The position numbers and the translations under genes are program-made. Source: Caldimonas manganoxidans ATCC BAA-369 (GTDB lineage Bacteria > Pseudomonadota > Gammaproteobacteria > Burkholderiales > Burkholderiaceae_C). Taken from it: a stretch of 64,000 nt of DNA. The stretch covers positions 1-64,000 of the forward strand of contig NZ_KB905931.1 of NCBI RefSeq assembly GCF_000381125.1. Reading direction: 5' to 3'. Positions 1 to 8,020 of this stretch are shown here, one piece after another (the first letter of the stretch is position 1; each line of letters begins with the position of its first letter). Under the pieces are notes generated by a model. That model did not search any database. It was not told the origin of the DNA and worked only from the letters and a program-made list of their open reading frames with translations.

Positions 1-353
1 CTGTCCTTGTCGCAGTTGAAACGCGACTGCTGGTCGCGGTGCAGGACGAAGTGGCCCAGCTCGTGCGCAATGGTGAATCGCTGGCGCTGCGGGCTGACCG
101 TGCCGTTGTAGGCGATACCCCAGACTTCAGGGTCATCAGGGTCCCGCGCCAGCAGGCCCTCGAAGGCATCGTCGTTGAACTGCACCGGCGGACGAATCTC
201 CCGAACCCCTTTGCCGTAGGGCGTGGTCGGCAGCATCTGCCGCACGACATCGAGATCGACGGTCTCGGGCACGTCTGCGCCATACCAAGCCCGCAACCAG
301 TGGTGGACTTTGTTGGCGGCGATCGCGCCGTTGAGGGCCGGGGGCGTGTTCAC
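1..353 (-). CDS. ImmA/IrrE-family metallopeptidase (partial)
   Basis: The reading frame runs off the left edge, so only the first 117 codons are present. Residues 97-101 read HELGH, followed by FVLHRD, the zinc-binding signature of the ImmA/IrrE family. In known members (ImmA of ICEBs1, IrrE/PprI of Deinococcus) the protease cleaves a partner Xre-type repressor and so derepresses a mobile element or stress regulon. The start is GTG; GTGA overlaps the stop of the Xre gene upstream by four bases, which implies translational coupling to that repressor. The cut-off C-terminus should contain the third zinc ligand, which cannot be checked here. Confidence 0.88.
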   Translation of the reverse strand, partial: MNTPPALNGAIAANKVHHWLRAWYGADVPETVDLDVVRQMLPTTPYGKGVREIRPPVQFNDDAFEGLLARDPDDPEVWGIAYNGTVSPQRQRFTIAHELGHFVLHRDQQSRFNCDKD

Positions 354-697
354 CTTTTGCTTTCCGGCAGATCCTTGTCCGGGAAGATGATCTTCAGCGC
401 TTGGCGCACCCGGTCCTTCTCAGCTTCGGTCATGCCGGCGTACGCCCGGAAGAAAGCCACATCTTCAGGGCTGGCCTCGGGAACCTGGGGGATGGGCTCA
501 CCCATGATGTCTTCCATCGTCACGCCCAACACCCTGGCCAGCGCCTGCACGCGCTCGGCCGAGGGGCGTTGACCCTCCTTCATCTCCAGTTCCCAGATGT
601 AGGCCTTGGTGCAGCCGACCGCGTCGGCGACTTGCTGCAAGGTCAATTTCTTCGCCTCGCGGAATCGCCGCAGGCGAGATCCAAACGCGGAAGCCAT
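350..697 (-). CDS. Xre-family helix-turn-helix repressor
   Basis: A 115-residue protein with an N-terminal Xre/Cro HTH (about residues 8-62; TLQQVADAVGCTKAYIWELE is the recognition region) and a short alpha-helical, charged tail. I chose ATG at 697; a TTG 69 bases further upstream is possible but gives an unconserved-looking leader. It is followed by the overlapping ImmA/IrrE-type protease and faces two plus-strand genes, so it probably represses the intergenic promoters at 698-942 and is removed by the protease under some signal. The repressor-protease pairing is typical of prophages, ICEs and defence islands; the inducing signal is unknown. Confidence 0.88.
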   Translation of the reverse strand: MASAFGSRLRRFREAKKLTLQQVADAVGCTKAYIWELEMKEGQRPSAERVQALARVLGVTMEDIMGEPIPQVPEASPEDVAFFRAYAGMTEAEKDRVRQALKIIFPDKDLPESKR

Positions 698-755
698 GGC
701 GATGCCCCGTCTCGAATCACGGGAAGTGTTGGAATGCGATCCGACAGTATAGCCC

Positions 756-855
756 TGTGATACCAAACGCCGCTAGATGTGCCATGCAGTTTGACAAGCG
801 GATCAGGCCGGGACACAATCGCGCTGTATCACGCTGCTTTACTTTGGCGTGACAC
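756..855. promoter_or_regulatory. Putative Xre operator cluster (TGTGATAC / GTATCAC / GTGACAC)
   Basis: Between the Xre gene and the plus-strand pair lie GTGATAC (757-763), its exact inverse GTATCAC (826-832) and a near copy GTGACAC (849-855). The first lies just upstream of a minus-strand -10-like TATACT (751-746); the second falls at the expected transcription start of the plus-strand promoter. This placement fits one repressor controlling both directions. The motif is read by eye only. Confidence 0.45.
791..819 (+). promoter_or_regulatory. Sigma-70 promoter for the island gene pair
   Basis: TTGACA at 791-796, a 17-base spacer and CACAAT at 814-819 make a good sigma-70 promoter. The expected start point is near 826, inside the GTATCAC operator candidate. 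The first gene starts at 943, leaving an untranslated leader of about 115 bases that contains a third operator-like copy. Confidence 0.55.
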
Positions 856-942
856 AAGTTCAGTCAGCCGTCGCCGGCCCGCGTGCCCGAAGCCTCGGTC
901 AGCAGACCTCCGACGTCACCTCAAGGAAAGGACCGAGACGCG

Positions 943-2178
943 ATGAAGAAGACCTATGTCGACGTGCTGCAGGCGCTGCCGCCGGATGAGACGCTGCACC
1001 AGTTTCTCGCCAGCCATGGGCTGGCGGTGCCGCCAGCGCTCGATGCACAGCCGCACGAGCCGCCGAACCGGGCCGTGATTGAAGCCATCATGACGTGGGG
1101 CGACACCTCGGCGCGCGACCGGCTGACGGCCGAGCTGGTGGCCAGCGTCGCGCTGGGTGATGCCGCGGGCGGCCAGGCGATGTTCGAGGCGGCGCTGTCC
1201 GATCCCGCCGTGGTGACGGGCCTGGCGTTGTGCCAGAGCGACCTGCATCGCTCGTTCTGGCTGTACGTGCGGCACCGGGCGCTGTTCGAACGCGCCAGCG
1301 ATCTCGATTTCTGGGCGCACCACAGCGCCCAGGCGCAGCAATACGACTTGGGAGTGCGGCGCCCTGCGATCCCGACGGACGCCGCACTGGCCGGTCTGCG
1401 TCGAGCGATCTCGGCCTACTACCAGCGCGAGCGCCAGTGCGGCGAGGGCTGTGTGGCCTATCTCGTGCCCAGGAGCCCCGGCATCCACCTGCTGACGGTG
1501 CACGTCAAAGACCTGGCCGAGCTGCGCCTGGAGTTCGAGGGCGTGGTGTTGAAGCAGCGCGTGGGCAACCCGAACATCCACATGGTGTTGGAGTACGCCG
1601 AAGCCACGGGCGTGGTGCGCACCCTGGCGCGCGGCGGTCACAAGGTGCAGCAGATGCTGGTGGAGGCCTTCGCCGAGCATGTGCTCGGGGTGAAGGCCAC
1701 GCCCGAGCGTATCAAGGCCCCGGCGCTGGACTTGTCGGCGCTGCGCACGGGCTTCGATGTGCCGGAGGTGTTCGAGGACGGCTTCTCGCTGGTGCAGCTG
1801 AAGTCGCTCACGCTGCTGAGTCCGGAGGGAGATCTGAAAATCGAGTGCACGGCCATGCAGGCCAGTCAGCACCGCTCGGTGCATGAACTGCTGCGCGATC
1901 AACTGCCGGGCCCGCTGGAAGGCCGCTGGGCGGTGCTGGCGGCTCAGATCAACCTGTACTACCCTCCCGAGCCAGGGCGCACCCGGGCGCGCGTGGTGCC
2001 CATCGAGGTCACGAGCCGCGGGCGGCTCAACCTGCACCAGTTCGATGCCAAGCTGCAAGCGCAGCTGGAGCGCTACCTGGTACGCATCGGCATCCTGCGC
2101 CCCGGCCAGACCTTGAGCGCACAGGAGGCACCCTTCGCCGCGGGCACGGTCAGGGCGACGACTCCCGAGGACGCGTGA
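943..2178 (+). CDS. Unrecognised island protein A (411 aa)
   Basis: I do not recognise this protein. It is soluble-looking, without signal peptide or membrane segment. The N-terminal half is mostly alpha-helical; the middle (about residues 150-260) alternates short beta-like stretches (HLLTVHVKDL, LRLEFEGVVL); the C-terminal part has hydrophobic strands around VVPIEV. Two cysteines sit close together (QCGEGC). ATG at 943 is chosen because AAGGAAAGGA lies about ten bases upstream; a GTG at 883 is less likely. The next gene starts one base after the stop, so the two are co-translated. Divergent Xre/ImmA genes suggest inducible control and an accessory role (defence, mobile-element or stress function), which is inference. 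Confidence 0.75.
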   Translation: MKKTYVDVLQALPPDETLHQFLASHGLAVPPALDAQPHEPPNRAVIEAIMTWGDTSARDRLTAELVASVALGDAAGGQAMFEAALSDPAVVTGLALCQSDLHRSFWLYVRHRALFERASDLDFWAHHSAQAQQYDLGVRRPAIPTDAALAGLRRAISAYYQRERQCGEGCVAYLVPRSPGIHLLTVHVKDLAELRLEFEGVVLKQRVGNPNIHMVLEYAEATGVVRTLARGGHKVQQMLVEAFAEHVLGVKATPERIKAPALDLSALRTGFDVPEVFEDGFSLVQLKSLTLLSPEGDLKIECTAMQASQHRSVHELLRDQLPGPLEGRWAVLAAQINLYYPPEPGRTRARVVPIEVTSRGRLNLHQFDAKLQAQLERYLVRIGILRPGQTLSAQEAPFAAGTVRATTPEDA

Positions 2179-2179
2179 G

Positions 2180-3145
2180 ATGTCGGCACACGAGGGCTGG
2201 CAGTTCGTCTGCCGGCTGTTCGCCGCGGGCATGCCGGTGCTGCGCGCCACCCTGTCGCCGCGCGAGGTGGCGCTGCTGCCGCACCTGGGCCGCGCGATCC
2301 AGGCGGCCGTGACTGATCAATCTTGCGTGCTGTGCCCGCATTGTGCGCTGCATCGGGCGCCGGTGTTCGGCGACGGGCGCGGCGGACGCTTGTGCCGCTG
2401 CCCGGACTGCGGGCCGGTGCCGGTCTCGCCGCAGGACGGCGCAGCGCTGCGGTTGAACGAGGACTGGCTGCGCCAGAAGCTGCGCCTGGCCCTTGCGATC
2501 GACAGCCGCGACGGCATCGACGACCTTGGTGACGGCGTGTGGCGGCTGGGCGAATCCCGGCGCGCGCCGGTGCTGCTCGCACGCGACATCGTGAGGCTGT
2601 GGCAAGAACCAGCGCTGCTGGATCGGGTGCGCGTGACCGGTGGCGACGTTCGGGTGATTACACCCAAACCGCGCGAAACGCGCGGTGCGCCCTTCGGGCC
2701 GGGCGTGCAGTGGTGGGCGTTGGAAGATCGCTTCACCCTCTACGGTGGCGGCATCGCGCTCATCGGCCTGCCGGGTGAGCCGCCAGACCCGCAGGCCAGC
2801 GATCCAACGACGCCAGTGAAGGGGCCTTTCTCGGCGGATTTCCGCTGGGTCACGCTGCCCGACTGGCCGCACGGCCCGATCCGGCTGACCGAGGCTCAGG
2901 CAGCAGTGTTCGAGGCCCTGTGGTCGTTCAAGGGGGAGCCCCGCACCGCCGAACAGGTCATGCGGCGTGCCGGGCTCGACAGCGCCAAGCCCATCGACGT
3001 GTTCAAGGTCAAGACGCGCGACAAGGGCAAGCCGGAAGCCGAAGGGCCACTCGTTGCATACCGGGCCCTCGTCCAGGTCGTGCAGGGGCGCCCGGGGCTG
3101 TACTCGATGCCCTGTGCTGCAGCATTGAGCCCCGTGCAGGCTTGA
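2180..3145 (+). CDS. Unrecognised zinc-ribbon island protein B (321 aa)
   Basis: A 321-residue soluble protein with a zinc-ribbon-like pattern near the N-terminus: Cys49, CPHC at 52-55 and CRCPDC with cysteines at 72, 74 and 77. The C-terminal third (about 235-310, starting LTEAQAAVFEALWSFKG) reads like a winged-helix fold, with AEQVMRRAG as a possible recognition helix. It may therefore bind nucleic acid, but I cannot name a family. It starts one base after protein A ends and nothing else follows on this strand before the tRNA gene, so A and B form a two-gene operon. Confidence 0.75.
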   Translation: MSAHEGWQFVCRLFAAGMPVLRATLSPREVALLPHLGRAIQAAVTDQSCVLCPHCALHRAPVFGDGRGGRLCRCPDCGPVPVSPQDGAALRLNEDWLRQKLRLALAIDSRDGIDDLGDGVWRLGESRRAPVLLARDIVRLWQEPALLDRVRVTGGDVRVITPKPRETRGAPFGPGVQWWALEDRFTLYGGGIALIGLPGEPPDPQASDPTTPVKGPFSADFRWVTLPDWPHGPIRLTEAQAAVFEALWSFKGEPRTAEQVMRRAGLDSAKPIDVFKVKTRDKGKPEAEGPLVAYRALVQVVQGRPGLYSMPCAAALSPVQA

Positions 3146-3375
3146 TGCCTTGCTCATCCAAGCACGATGGACAACCGCTGGCCGTGACGCACGCGCAAGT
3201 CATTGACGTACGAGGCCGCCTGCGTGCGCTTCCGCCAAGAAGTTGGCGCCGGTTTTGAGAGAAGAGAGAGCAAAAGAGAGTCGAACTGGGCGACTTTCGG
3301 GCGGTGCGGCTTCACTGCGTGGCACACGCAGATCGGCCCGCAGCCCCGCGTGGTGTGGCGGAACCCGGAGACGAA
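3146..3375. other. Island/tRNA junction without a gene
   Basis: About 230 bases lie between the last island gene and the tRNA terminator. Short open frames exist on both strands but none has a ribosome site or a recognisable product. If the island entered at the tRNA gene, the tRNA-proximal attachment site would be expected at or beside the tRNA 3' end; the other end is outside the window. Confidence 0.4.
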
Positions 3376-3403
3376 AACGCCCAACCGATAGAGGTTGGGC
3401 GTT
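3376..3403 (-). terminator. Intrinsic terminator after tRNA-Ala
   Basis: An 11-bp perfect stem (3376-3386 pairs with 3393-3403, loop of 6) is followed on the minus strand by TTTTCG. It lies seven bases beyond the CCA end of the tRNA gene, in the right orientation to end its transcript. Confidence 0.8.
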
Positions 3404-3409
3404 GAAAAG

Positions 3410-3485
3410 TGGTGGACCGAAGGAGGATCGAACTCCCGACCTCTGCATTGCGAACGCAGCGCTCTCCCAGCTGAGCTATCGGCCC
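3410..3485 (-). tRNA. tRNA-Ala (anticodon CGC)
   Basis: A 76-base cloverleaf read on the minus strand: acceptor GGGCCGA pairs with TCGGTCC, D arm GCTC/GAGC, anticodon stem CTGCG/TGCAG with loop TTCGCAA (anticodon CGC, reads GCG), T arm with GTTCGATC, and an encoded CCA end. It follows the dehydrogenase gene by 23 bases on the same strand and has its own terminator. The island genes sit at its 3' side, the usual integration side for tRNA-targeting elements. Confidence 0.97.
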
Positions 3486-3508
3486 GATGAGCCCAAGATT
3501 TTAGCAGA

Positions 3509-4378
3509 TCATTTCATGCCGTTGCGACGGGCGAGTTCGACGAACAGGGCGGAGTGGTCATATTCGGACAGACCATGGTCCACGCCGTCGGCGTACAGCC
3601 TTGCGAAGAGTTCGGTGATGGGCGCTTGAAAGTCCAGCGCGCTGGCGGTGTCCAGGGCATTGCGCAGGTCTTTGAGCTGCACGCTCATGGCCGCACGCTT
3701 GGCGAAGTCTCGTTCGATCATGCGCTGGCCGTGCACCTCGAGGATACGGCTCTCGGCGAAGCCGCCACGGATGGCCTCGCGCACTTTGGCCATGTCGGCG
3801 CCGCCACGGGCGGCCAGCAGCAGGGCCTCGCTGACCGCGCCGATGGTGATGCCCACGATCATTTGATTGGCCAGCTTGGCCAGTTGCCCGGCGCCATGGG
3901 GGCCGACGTGGGTGGCGCGTCCCAGTGGGGTAAAGACGGGTTGAGCCCGTTGGAAGTCGGCTTCATGACCGCCGACCATGATGGCCAGGGTGCCTGCCTG
4001 TGCGCCGACCGTGCCGCCGGAGACGGGCGCATCGAGGTAGGCGCAGCCGCGCTCGGTGATCCGGCGGGCGTGGTCGCGCGCCTGGGCCGGCTTGATGGAG
4101 CTCATGTCGATGACCAAGGTGCCGGGCTTGAGCACCTGGGCCACGCCCTGACCGAAGAGCACCGCCTCGACCGCGTCGCCGTTTTCGAGCATGGTGATGA
4201 CGATGTCGGCCTCGCGCACGGCCTGCGCCGCGGTGTGGGCCACCCGGGCGCCGTGGGCGGCCAGGCGCATGGCTTTTTCCAGGGTACGGTTCCAGGCCGT
4301 GACGGCCAAGCCCGCCTCACGCAGGCGCTGAGCCATGGGCAGGCCCATGAGGCCGATGCCCAGCACGGTGATGTTCAT
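3509..4378 (-). CDS. NAD(P)-dependent 3-hydroxyisobutyrate dehydrogenase-family oxidoreductase
   Basis: A 289-residue beta-hydroxyacid dehydrogenase. An N-terminal Rossmann fold starts at residue 4 (VLGIGLMGLPMA), the substrate motif DAPVSGGTVGAQAG follows in the middle, and GAGQLAKLANQ holds the catalytic lysine. Family members reduce tartronate semialdehyde or succinic semialdehyde, or oxidise 3-hydroxyisobutyrate; the sequence alone does not settle the substrate. ATG at 4378 is chosen because it begins directly before the Rossmann strand with AGAGGA upstream; upstream codons on the frame are not conserved-looking. Divergent from the esterase gene. Confidence 0.88.
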   Translation of the reverse strand: MNITVLGIGLMGLPMAQRLREAGLAVTAWNRTLEKAMRLAAHGARVAHTAAQAVREADIVITMLENGDAVEAVLFGQGVAQVLKPGTLVIDMSSIKPAQARDHARRITERGCAYLDAPVSGGTVGAQAGTLAIMVGGHEADFQRAQPVFTPLGRATHVGPHGAGQLAKLANQMIVGITIGAVSEALLLAARGGADMAKVREAIRGGFAESRILEVHGQRMIERDFAKRAAMSVQLKDLRNALDTASALDFQAPITELFARLYADGVDHGLSEYDHSALFVELARRNGMK

Positions 4379-4464
4379 GGCGGCAGGTCCTCTGGTGCAA
4401 GGAAGCCAATCAGTATAGAAAGTGGGCCAGTTCTCCACCAGGTCCCTGTCACAGGAGCAAGTGC

Positions 4465-5319
4465 ATGCGTTTTCCGCCGGATCCACAGTGGCTCGAGGGG
4501 CAGTACAACAACCGGGCGCGGATTCCGGAGCATGCGCAGATCTTCGCCCGGTGGGCGCAGGATTCCGCGTCGGCGCGCGAGCGCTACGCGCCGGTGTTGG
4601 ACCTGGCCTACGGCGCCTCGGCGGCCGAGACCCTGGATGTTTTCATGCCTCGGCGCCACGGCGCGCCGGTGCTGGTGTTCATCCATGGCGGCTGGTGGCG
4701 GGCCTTGGACAAGGCCGATCATTCCTTCGTCGCCCCGGCGTTCGTGGAGGCCGGAGCATGCGTGGTGGTGCCGAACTATGGGTTGTGCCCGGCGGTGACG
4801 ATCGAGACCATCACGTGGCAGATGGTGCGTGCGCTGGTGTGGACTTGGCGCCACATTGCAGCCTACGGAGGCGACCCGCATCGCATCGTGGTGGCCGGTC
4901 ACTCGGCTGGCGGCCATCTGACGGCGATGATGCTGTCGTGCCGTTGGCCGCAGGTGGCCGTCGACCTGCCGGCCGACTTGGTGAAGGCCGGTCTGTCGAT
5001 CTCGGGGGTGTTCGACCTGGAGCCGATTCGCCTGACGCCGTTTCTGCAGGCCGACTTGCGCCTGCGGCCGCAGGACGTGGCACGCCTGAGCCCGGCGTAC
5101 TTTCCGCCGCCGGGGAGCCCATTGTGGGCCACCGTGGGGGCTTTGGAGAGCGAGGAGTTCCTGCGCCAGAATCGCCTGATCCGCCAGCGTTGGGGCCGGC
5201 GTGCGGTGCCGGTGTGCGAGACCATCGCCGCAGCCCATCACTTGAACATACTGGACTCGCTGGCCCGGCCGGGCCAGCGCCTTCATGCGCTGGCACTGGA
5301 GATGCTGGGTCGGGTGTGA
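4465..5319 (+). CDS. Alpha/beta-hydrolase, acetyl-esterase/arylformamidase-like
   Basis: A 284-residue serine hydrolase. The oxyanion-hole motif HGGWW is at 74-78 and the nucleophile elbow GHSAGG has Ser148; a late histidine (AAHHLN) completes the likely triad. The HGG signature and size match the hormone-sensitive-lipase/kynurenine-formamidase-like group, but no tryptophan-degradation genes are adjacent, so the substrate is open. No signal peptide. The 3' end overlaps the convergent truC by 37 bases. Confidence 0.82.
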   Translation: MRFPPDPQWLEGQYNNRARIPEHAQIFARWAQDSASARERYAPVLDLAYGASAAETLDVFMPRRHGAPVLVFIHGGWWRALDKADHSFVAPAFVEAGACVVVPNYGLCPAVTIETITWQMVRALVWTWRHIAAYGGDPHRIVVAGHSAGGHLTAMMLSCRWPQVAVDLPADLVKAGLSISGVFDLEPIRLTPFLQADLRLRPQDVARLSPAYFPPPGSPLWATVGALESEEFLRQNRLIRQRWGRRAVPVCETIAAAHHLNILDSLARPGQRLHALALEMLGRV

Positions 5320-6098
5320 GCCGCCAGGGCGCCGCCAAGCAACTCGTGCAGCGCATCGGGGTGTTCGATCTGCCAGCCGGGCTCGGCCAGCAGGGTGGCC
5401 CACGCGGGGCCAGCGGGGGCCTGCAAGGTCAAGGGTGTCCCGCTGACGGGGTGGTGCAGCCTCAAGCGGGCCGCGTGCAGCCACAGCCGACTCACGCCCA
5501 GGCGGGCGGCCCACCAGCGGTTGTGGTCGCCTTTGCCGTAGGTGGCATCGCCGATGAGCGGATGGCTGATGTGCTTGAAGTGGCGGCGGATCTGATGCTG
5601 GCGACCCGTCTGCGGCTCCACGGCCATCAGGGCATAGCGGGCCGTCGGATGCGGGGGGAGGGGGCTGGCGCATTCCAGCCGCGCCAGGCGCTGGTAGCGG
5701 GTGAGGGCCGGTTGCGCATCGGTGGATCGACCGCGGTCTATGCGGGGCGCAGCCTCATCGAGGCGTCGCAGCGGGTGATCGACCTCGCCGCAGGTCGCAG
5801 GCCAGCCTCGCACCAGCGCGAGATAAGTTTTGCGCACCTGCTGCGCTTCGAATTGCCGGGCCAGGGCGCGGGCGGTGTCGGGATCCAGGGCCATGAGCAG
5901 CACCCCTGAGGTGCCGCGATCGAGCCGGTGCACGGGGTAGACCATTCGCTTCAGGTGATGGCGCAGCCACTGCAAGGCGAATTGCGATGCCTCGGCGGCC
6001 AGCGCCGAGCGGTGCACCAGCAGTCCGGGCGGCTTGTTCATGGCCACCAGGTACTCGTCGTGATACAGCAGGGTGGGGGTGTCGCACGGGGTGGACAT
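5283..6098 (-). CDS. truC: tRNA pseudouridine(65) synthase C
   Basis: A 271-residue RluA-family synthase. The catalytic motif HRLDRGTSGVLL holds the active-site aspartate, and QTGRQHQIRRHFKHISHPL plus GDATYGKGDHNR are TruC-type. It modifies U65 of certain tRNAs. I start at ATG 6098 (MSTPCDTPTLLYHDEYL), just before the first family strand. The open frame continues 58 codons upstream through an unusually Cys/Arg-rich stretch that is probably not translated. The 3' end overlaps the convergent esterase gene. Confidence 0.9.
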   Translation of the reverse strand: MSTPCDTPTLLYHDEYLVAMNKPPGLLVHRSALAAEASQFALQWLRHHLKRMVYPVHRLDRGTSGVLLMALDPDTARALARQFEAQQVRKTYLALVRGWPATCGEVDHPLRRLDEAAPRIDRGRSTDAQPALTRYQRLARLECASPLPPHPTARYALMAVEPQTGRQHQIRRHFKHISHPLIGDATYGKGDHNRWWAARLGVSRLWLHAARLRLHHPVSGTPLTLQAPAGPAWATLLAEPGWQIEHPDALHELLGGALAAHTRPSISSASA

Positions 6099-6292
6099 GC
6101 GGGCGATTGTGCCGCGGCATCGGCGGCACCAGCGGCTGCAGGGCGTGCCGCACCGGCGCCGTGCGCCGGGGTCTCGGCTCAGGTCGCCGTCCACGCAGTA
6201 CCAGCGCCCTTGCTCGCACACGGATCGGCGCGGCTCGTGCAGGCTGGTAATCTTGCTGCGTTCATCGTTCACAAGTCTTTCTCGCTCGCCCG

Positions 6293-7069
6293 ATGCTGTT
6301 CCTGTTGTCGCCTGCCAAGACGCTCGACTATGAGACTCCCGCGCATGTGACTGCGCACACCCGCCCTATCTTCGTGGACGAAGCCGCCGAGCTGATCGAG
6401 GTCTTGCGCCGCAAGACGCCGGCCGAGATCGCCGAGTTGATGTCGCTCAGCGATGCGCTGGCCACGCTCAATGTGGGCCGCTATGCGGCCTGGTCCAAGC
6501 GCTTCACGCAGGCCAATGCCAAGCAGGCCGTGCTGGCTTTCGACGGGGACGTGTACGAGGGCTTGCAGGCCCGCAGCTTGAGTGCGCAGGCGCTGGATTG
6601 GGCGCAGCAGCACTTGATCATTCTCAGTGGTCTGTATGGCGTGCTGCGTCCGCTGGACCTCATGCAGCCGTACCGCCTGGAAATGGGCACTCGCTTGGCC
6701 ACCTCGCGCGGCAAGGATTTGTATGCCTTTTGGGGCCCGCGCATTGCCGAATACCTCAATGAACGGCTGAAGGCCGATGCCTCGCCGGTGGTGGTCAACT
6801 TGGCCTCCGAGGAGTATTTCAAGGCGGTGGATCTCAACGTGCTCAAGGCCCGCGTGGTGCATTGCGTGTTCCAAGACTGGAAGGGCGGCGCCTGGAAGAT
6901 CATCAGTTTCCATGCCAAGCGTGCCCGTGGTCTGATGGCGCGCTACGCCATCGAAACCCGCGCGCGCCTGCCCGAGCAGTTGCAAGGCTTCGACCTCGAA
7001 GGCTATGCCTATGACGCAGCGGCCTCCGATCGTGATCGCTTGGTCTTCCGGCGGCGCGTGGCCTCGTAG
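6293..7069 (+). CDS. yaaA: Peroxide stress protein YaaA (DUF328/UPF0246)
   Basis: 258 residues, full length for the family. [12 protein letters not shown] at the N-terminus, the central [21 protein letters not shown] block and the [17 protein letters not shown] block are diagnostic. YaaA lowers free iron and limits Fenton damage under hydrogen peroxide in E. coli and is proposed to bind DNA through a helix-hairpin-helix-like element. The 194 bases before it, shared with truC, hold no recognised site. Confidence 0.93.
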   Translation: MLFLLSPAKTLDYETPAHVTAHTRPIFVDEAAELIEVLRRKTPAEIAELMSLSDALATLNVGRYAAWSKRFTQANAKQAVLAFDGDVYEGLQARSLSAQALDWAQQHLIILSGLYGVLRPLDLMQPYRLEMGTRLATSRGKDLYAFWGPRIAEYLNERLKADASPVVVNLASEEYFKAVDLNVLKARVVHCVFQDWKGGAWKIISFHAKRARGLMARYAIETRARLPEQLQGFDLEGYAYDAAASDRDRLVFRRRVAS

Positions 7070-7147
7070 CACAATCGGGCCCAGGGACCACGCGCAAGCG
7101 AGTACGCACCCGGGCCGCAGATTCGGGCACGGGTGTCAGGGGACACC

Positions 7148-8020
7148 ATGAGTCAAACCATCACAGCCGAACTTCGCCAGTGGATCACGCAGCAGGTGGC
7201 CGCCGGCCATGGGCCCGAGGCGGTGCTTCAGTCGATGATGGCCAGTGGCTGGCAGGAGGACGTGGCCTTGCAGGCGCTGGAGCAAACGCTGGAAACTTTC
7301 CTGCGCGAGCGGGGTATCGATCCGCAAGCCGTCTACGAGCGCGGCACCGCGGCGCTGCATGACAAGCCGGTGCCTGGGCCATCGCTGCAAGGCGATCCCA
7401 CCGAGATCGACCTTGGCGACGCCCAGGTTCAGGTGGTCATGCGCATGGAGTCGCCGAGGGTGGTCGTGTTTGCCAACTTGCTCAGCGCGCAAGAGTGTGA
7501 CGAGCTCATTGCCCTGGCGGCGCCCCGCTTGGAGCGTTCGCTGACGGTGAAAACCGACACCGGCACCAGTGAAGTCAACCCGGCGCGCACCAGCGATGGC
7601 ATGTTCTTTCAGCGCGGCGAGTTCCCCTTGTGCGATCGCATCGAGCAGCGCATCGCACGGCTGCTGAATTGGCCGGTCGAAAATGGTGAAGGGCTGCAGG
7701 TGTTGCGCTATCGGCCCGGAGCCGAGTACAAGCCCCACTATGACTATTTCGACCCAGCCCAACCCGGCACGCCCACCATCCTCAAGCGTGGCGGCCAGCG
7801 CGTGGGCACGCTGGTGATGTACCTCAACACCCCTTTGGGCGGCGGCGCCACGACGTTTCCCGACGTGAAGCTTTCGGTGAACCCGGTCAAGGGGAGCGCG
7901 GTGTTCTTCAGCTACGCGCTGCCGCATCCGTCCACCCAAACCCTGCATGGCGGCGCGCCGGTGCTGGCTGGCGAAAAATGGGTGGCCACCAAGTGGTTGC
8001 GTGAGAGGCGTTTCGAGTGA
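7148..8020 (+). CDS. 2OG-Fe(II) oxygenase, prolyl-4-hydroxylase-like
   Basis: A 290-residue protein: an N-terminal helical region of about 60 residues, then a P4Hc-type dioxygenase domain. The iron ligands are the HYD of YKPHYDYFD and the histidine of ALPHPSTQTLHGG; the lysine of GEKWVATKW is the likely 2-oxoglutarate anchor. Bacterial members hydroxylate proline in proteins or peptides; the target here is unknown. ATG 7148 has CAGGGG upstream. The stop overlaps the GTG start of the next gene (GTGA), so both are coupled. Confidence 0.87.
   Translation: MSQTITAELRQWITQQVAAGHGPEAVLQSMMASGWQEDVALQALEQTLETFLRERGIDPQAVYERGTAALHDKPVPGPSLQGDPTEIDLGDAQVQVVMRMESPRVVVFANLLSAQECDELIALAAPRLERSLTVKTDTGTSEVNPARTSDGMFFQRGEFPLCDRIEQRIARLLNWPVENGEGLQVLRYRPGAEYKPHYDYFDPAQPGTPTILKRGGQRVGTLVMYLNTPLGGGATTFPDVKLSVNPVKGSAVFFSYALPHPSTQTLHGGAPVLAGEKWVATKWLRERRFE

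Noticed and set aside
3243-3629. Plus-strand open frame of 128 codons crossing the tRNA gene
   Set aside because: Its middle is the translation of the tRNA-Ala antisense strand, a well-known false gene; no ribosome site.
6099-6272. Cys/Arg-rich N-terminal extension of TruC
   Set aside because: TruC homology begins right after ATG 6098; the extension resembles no domain and has no ribosome site.
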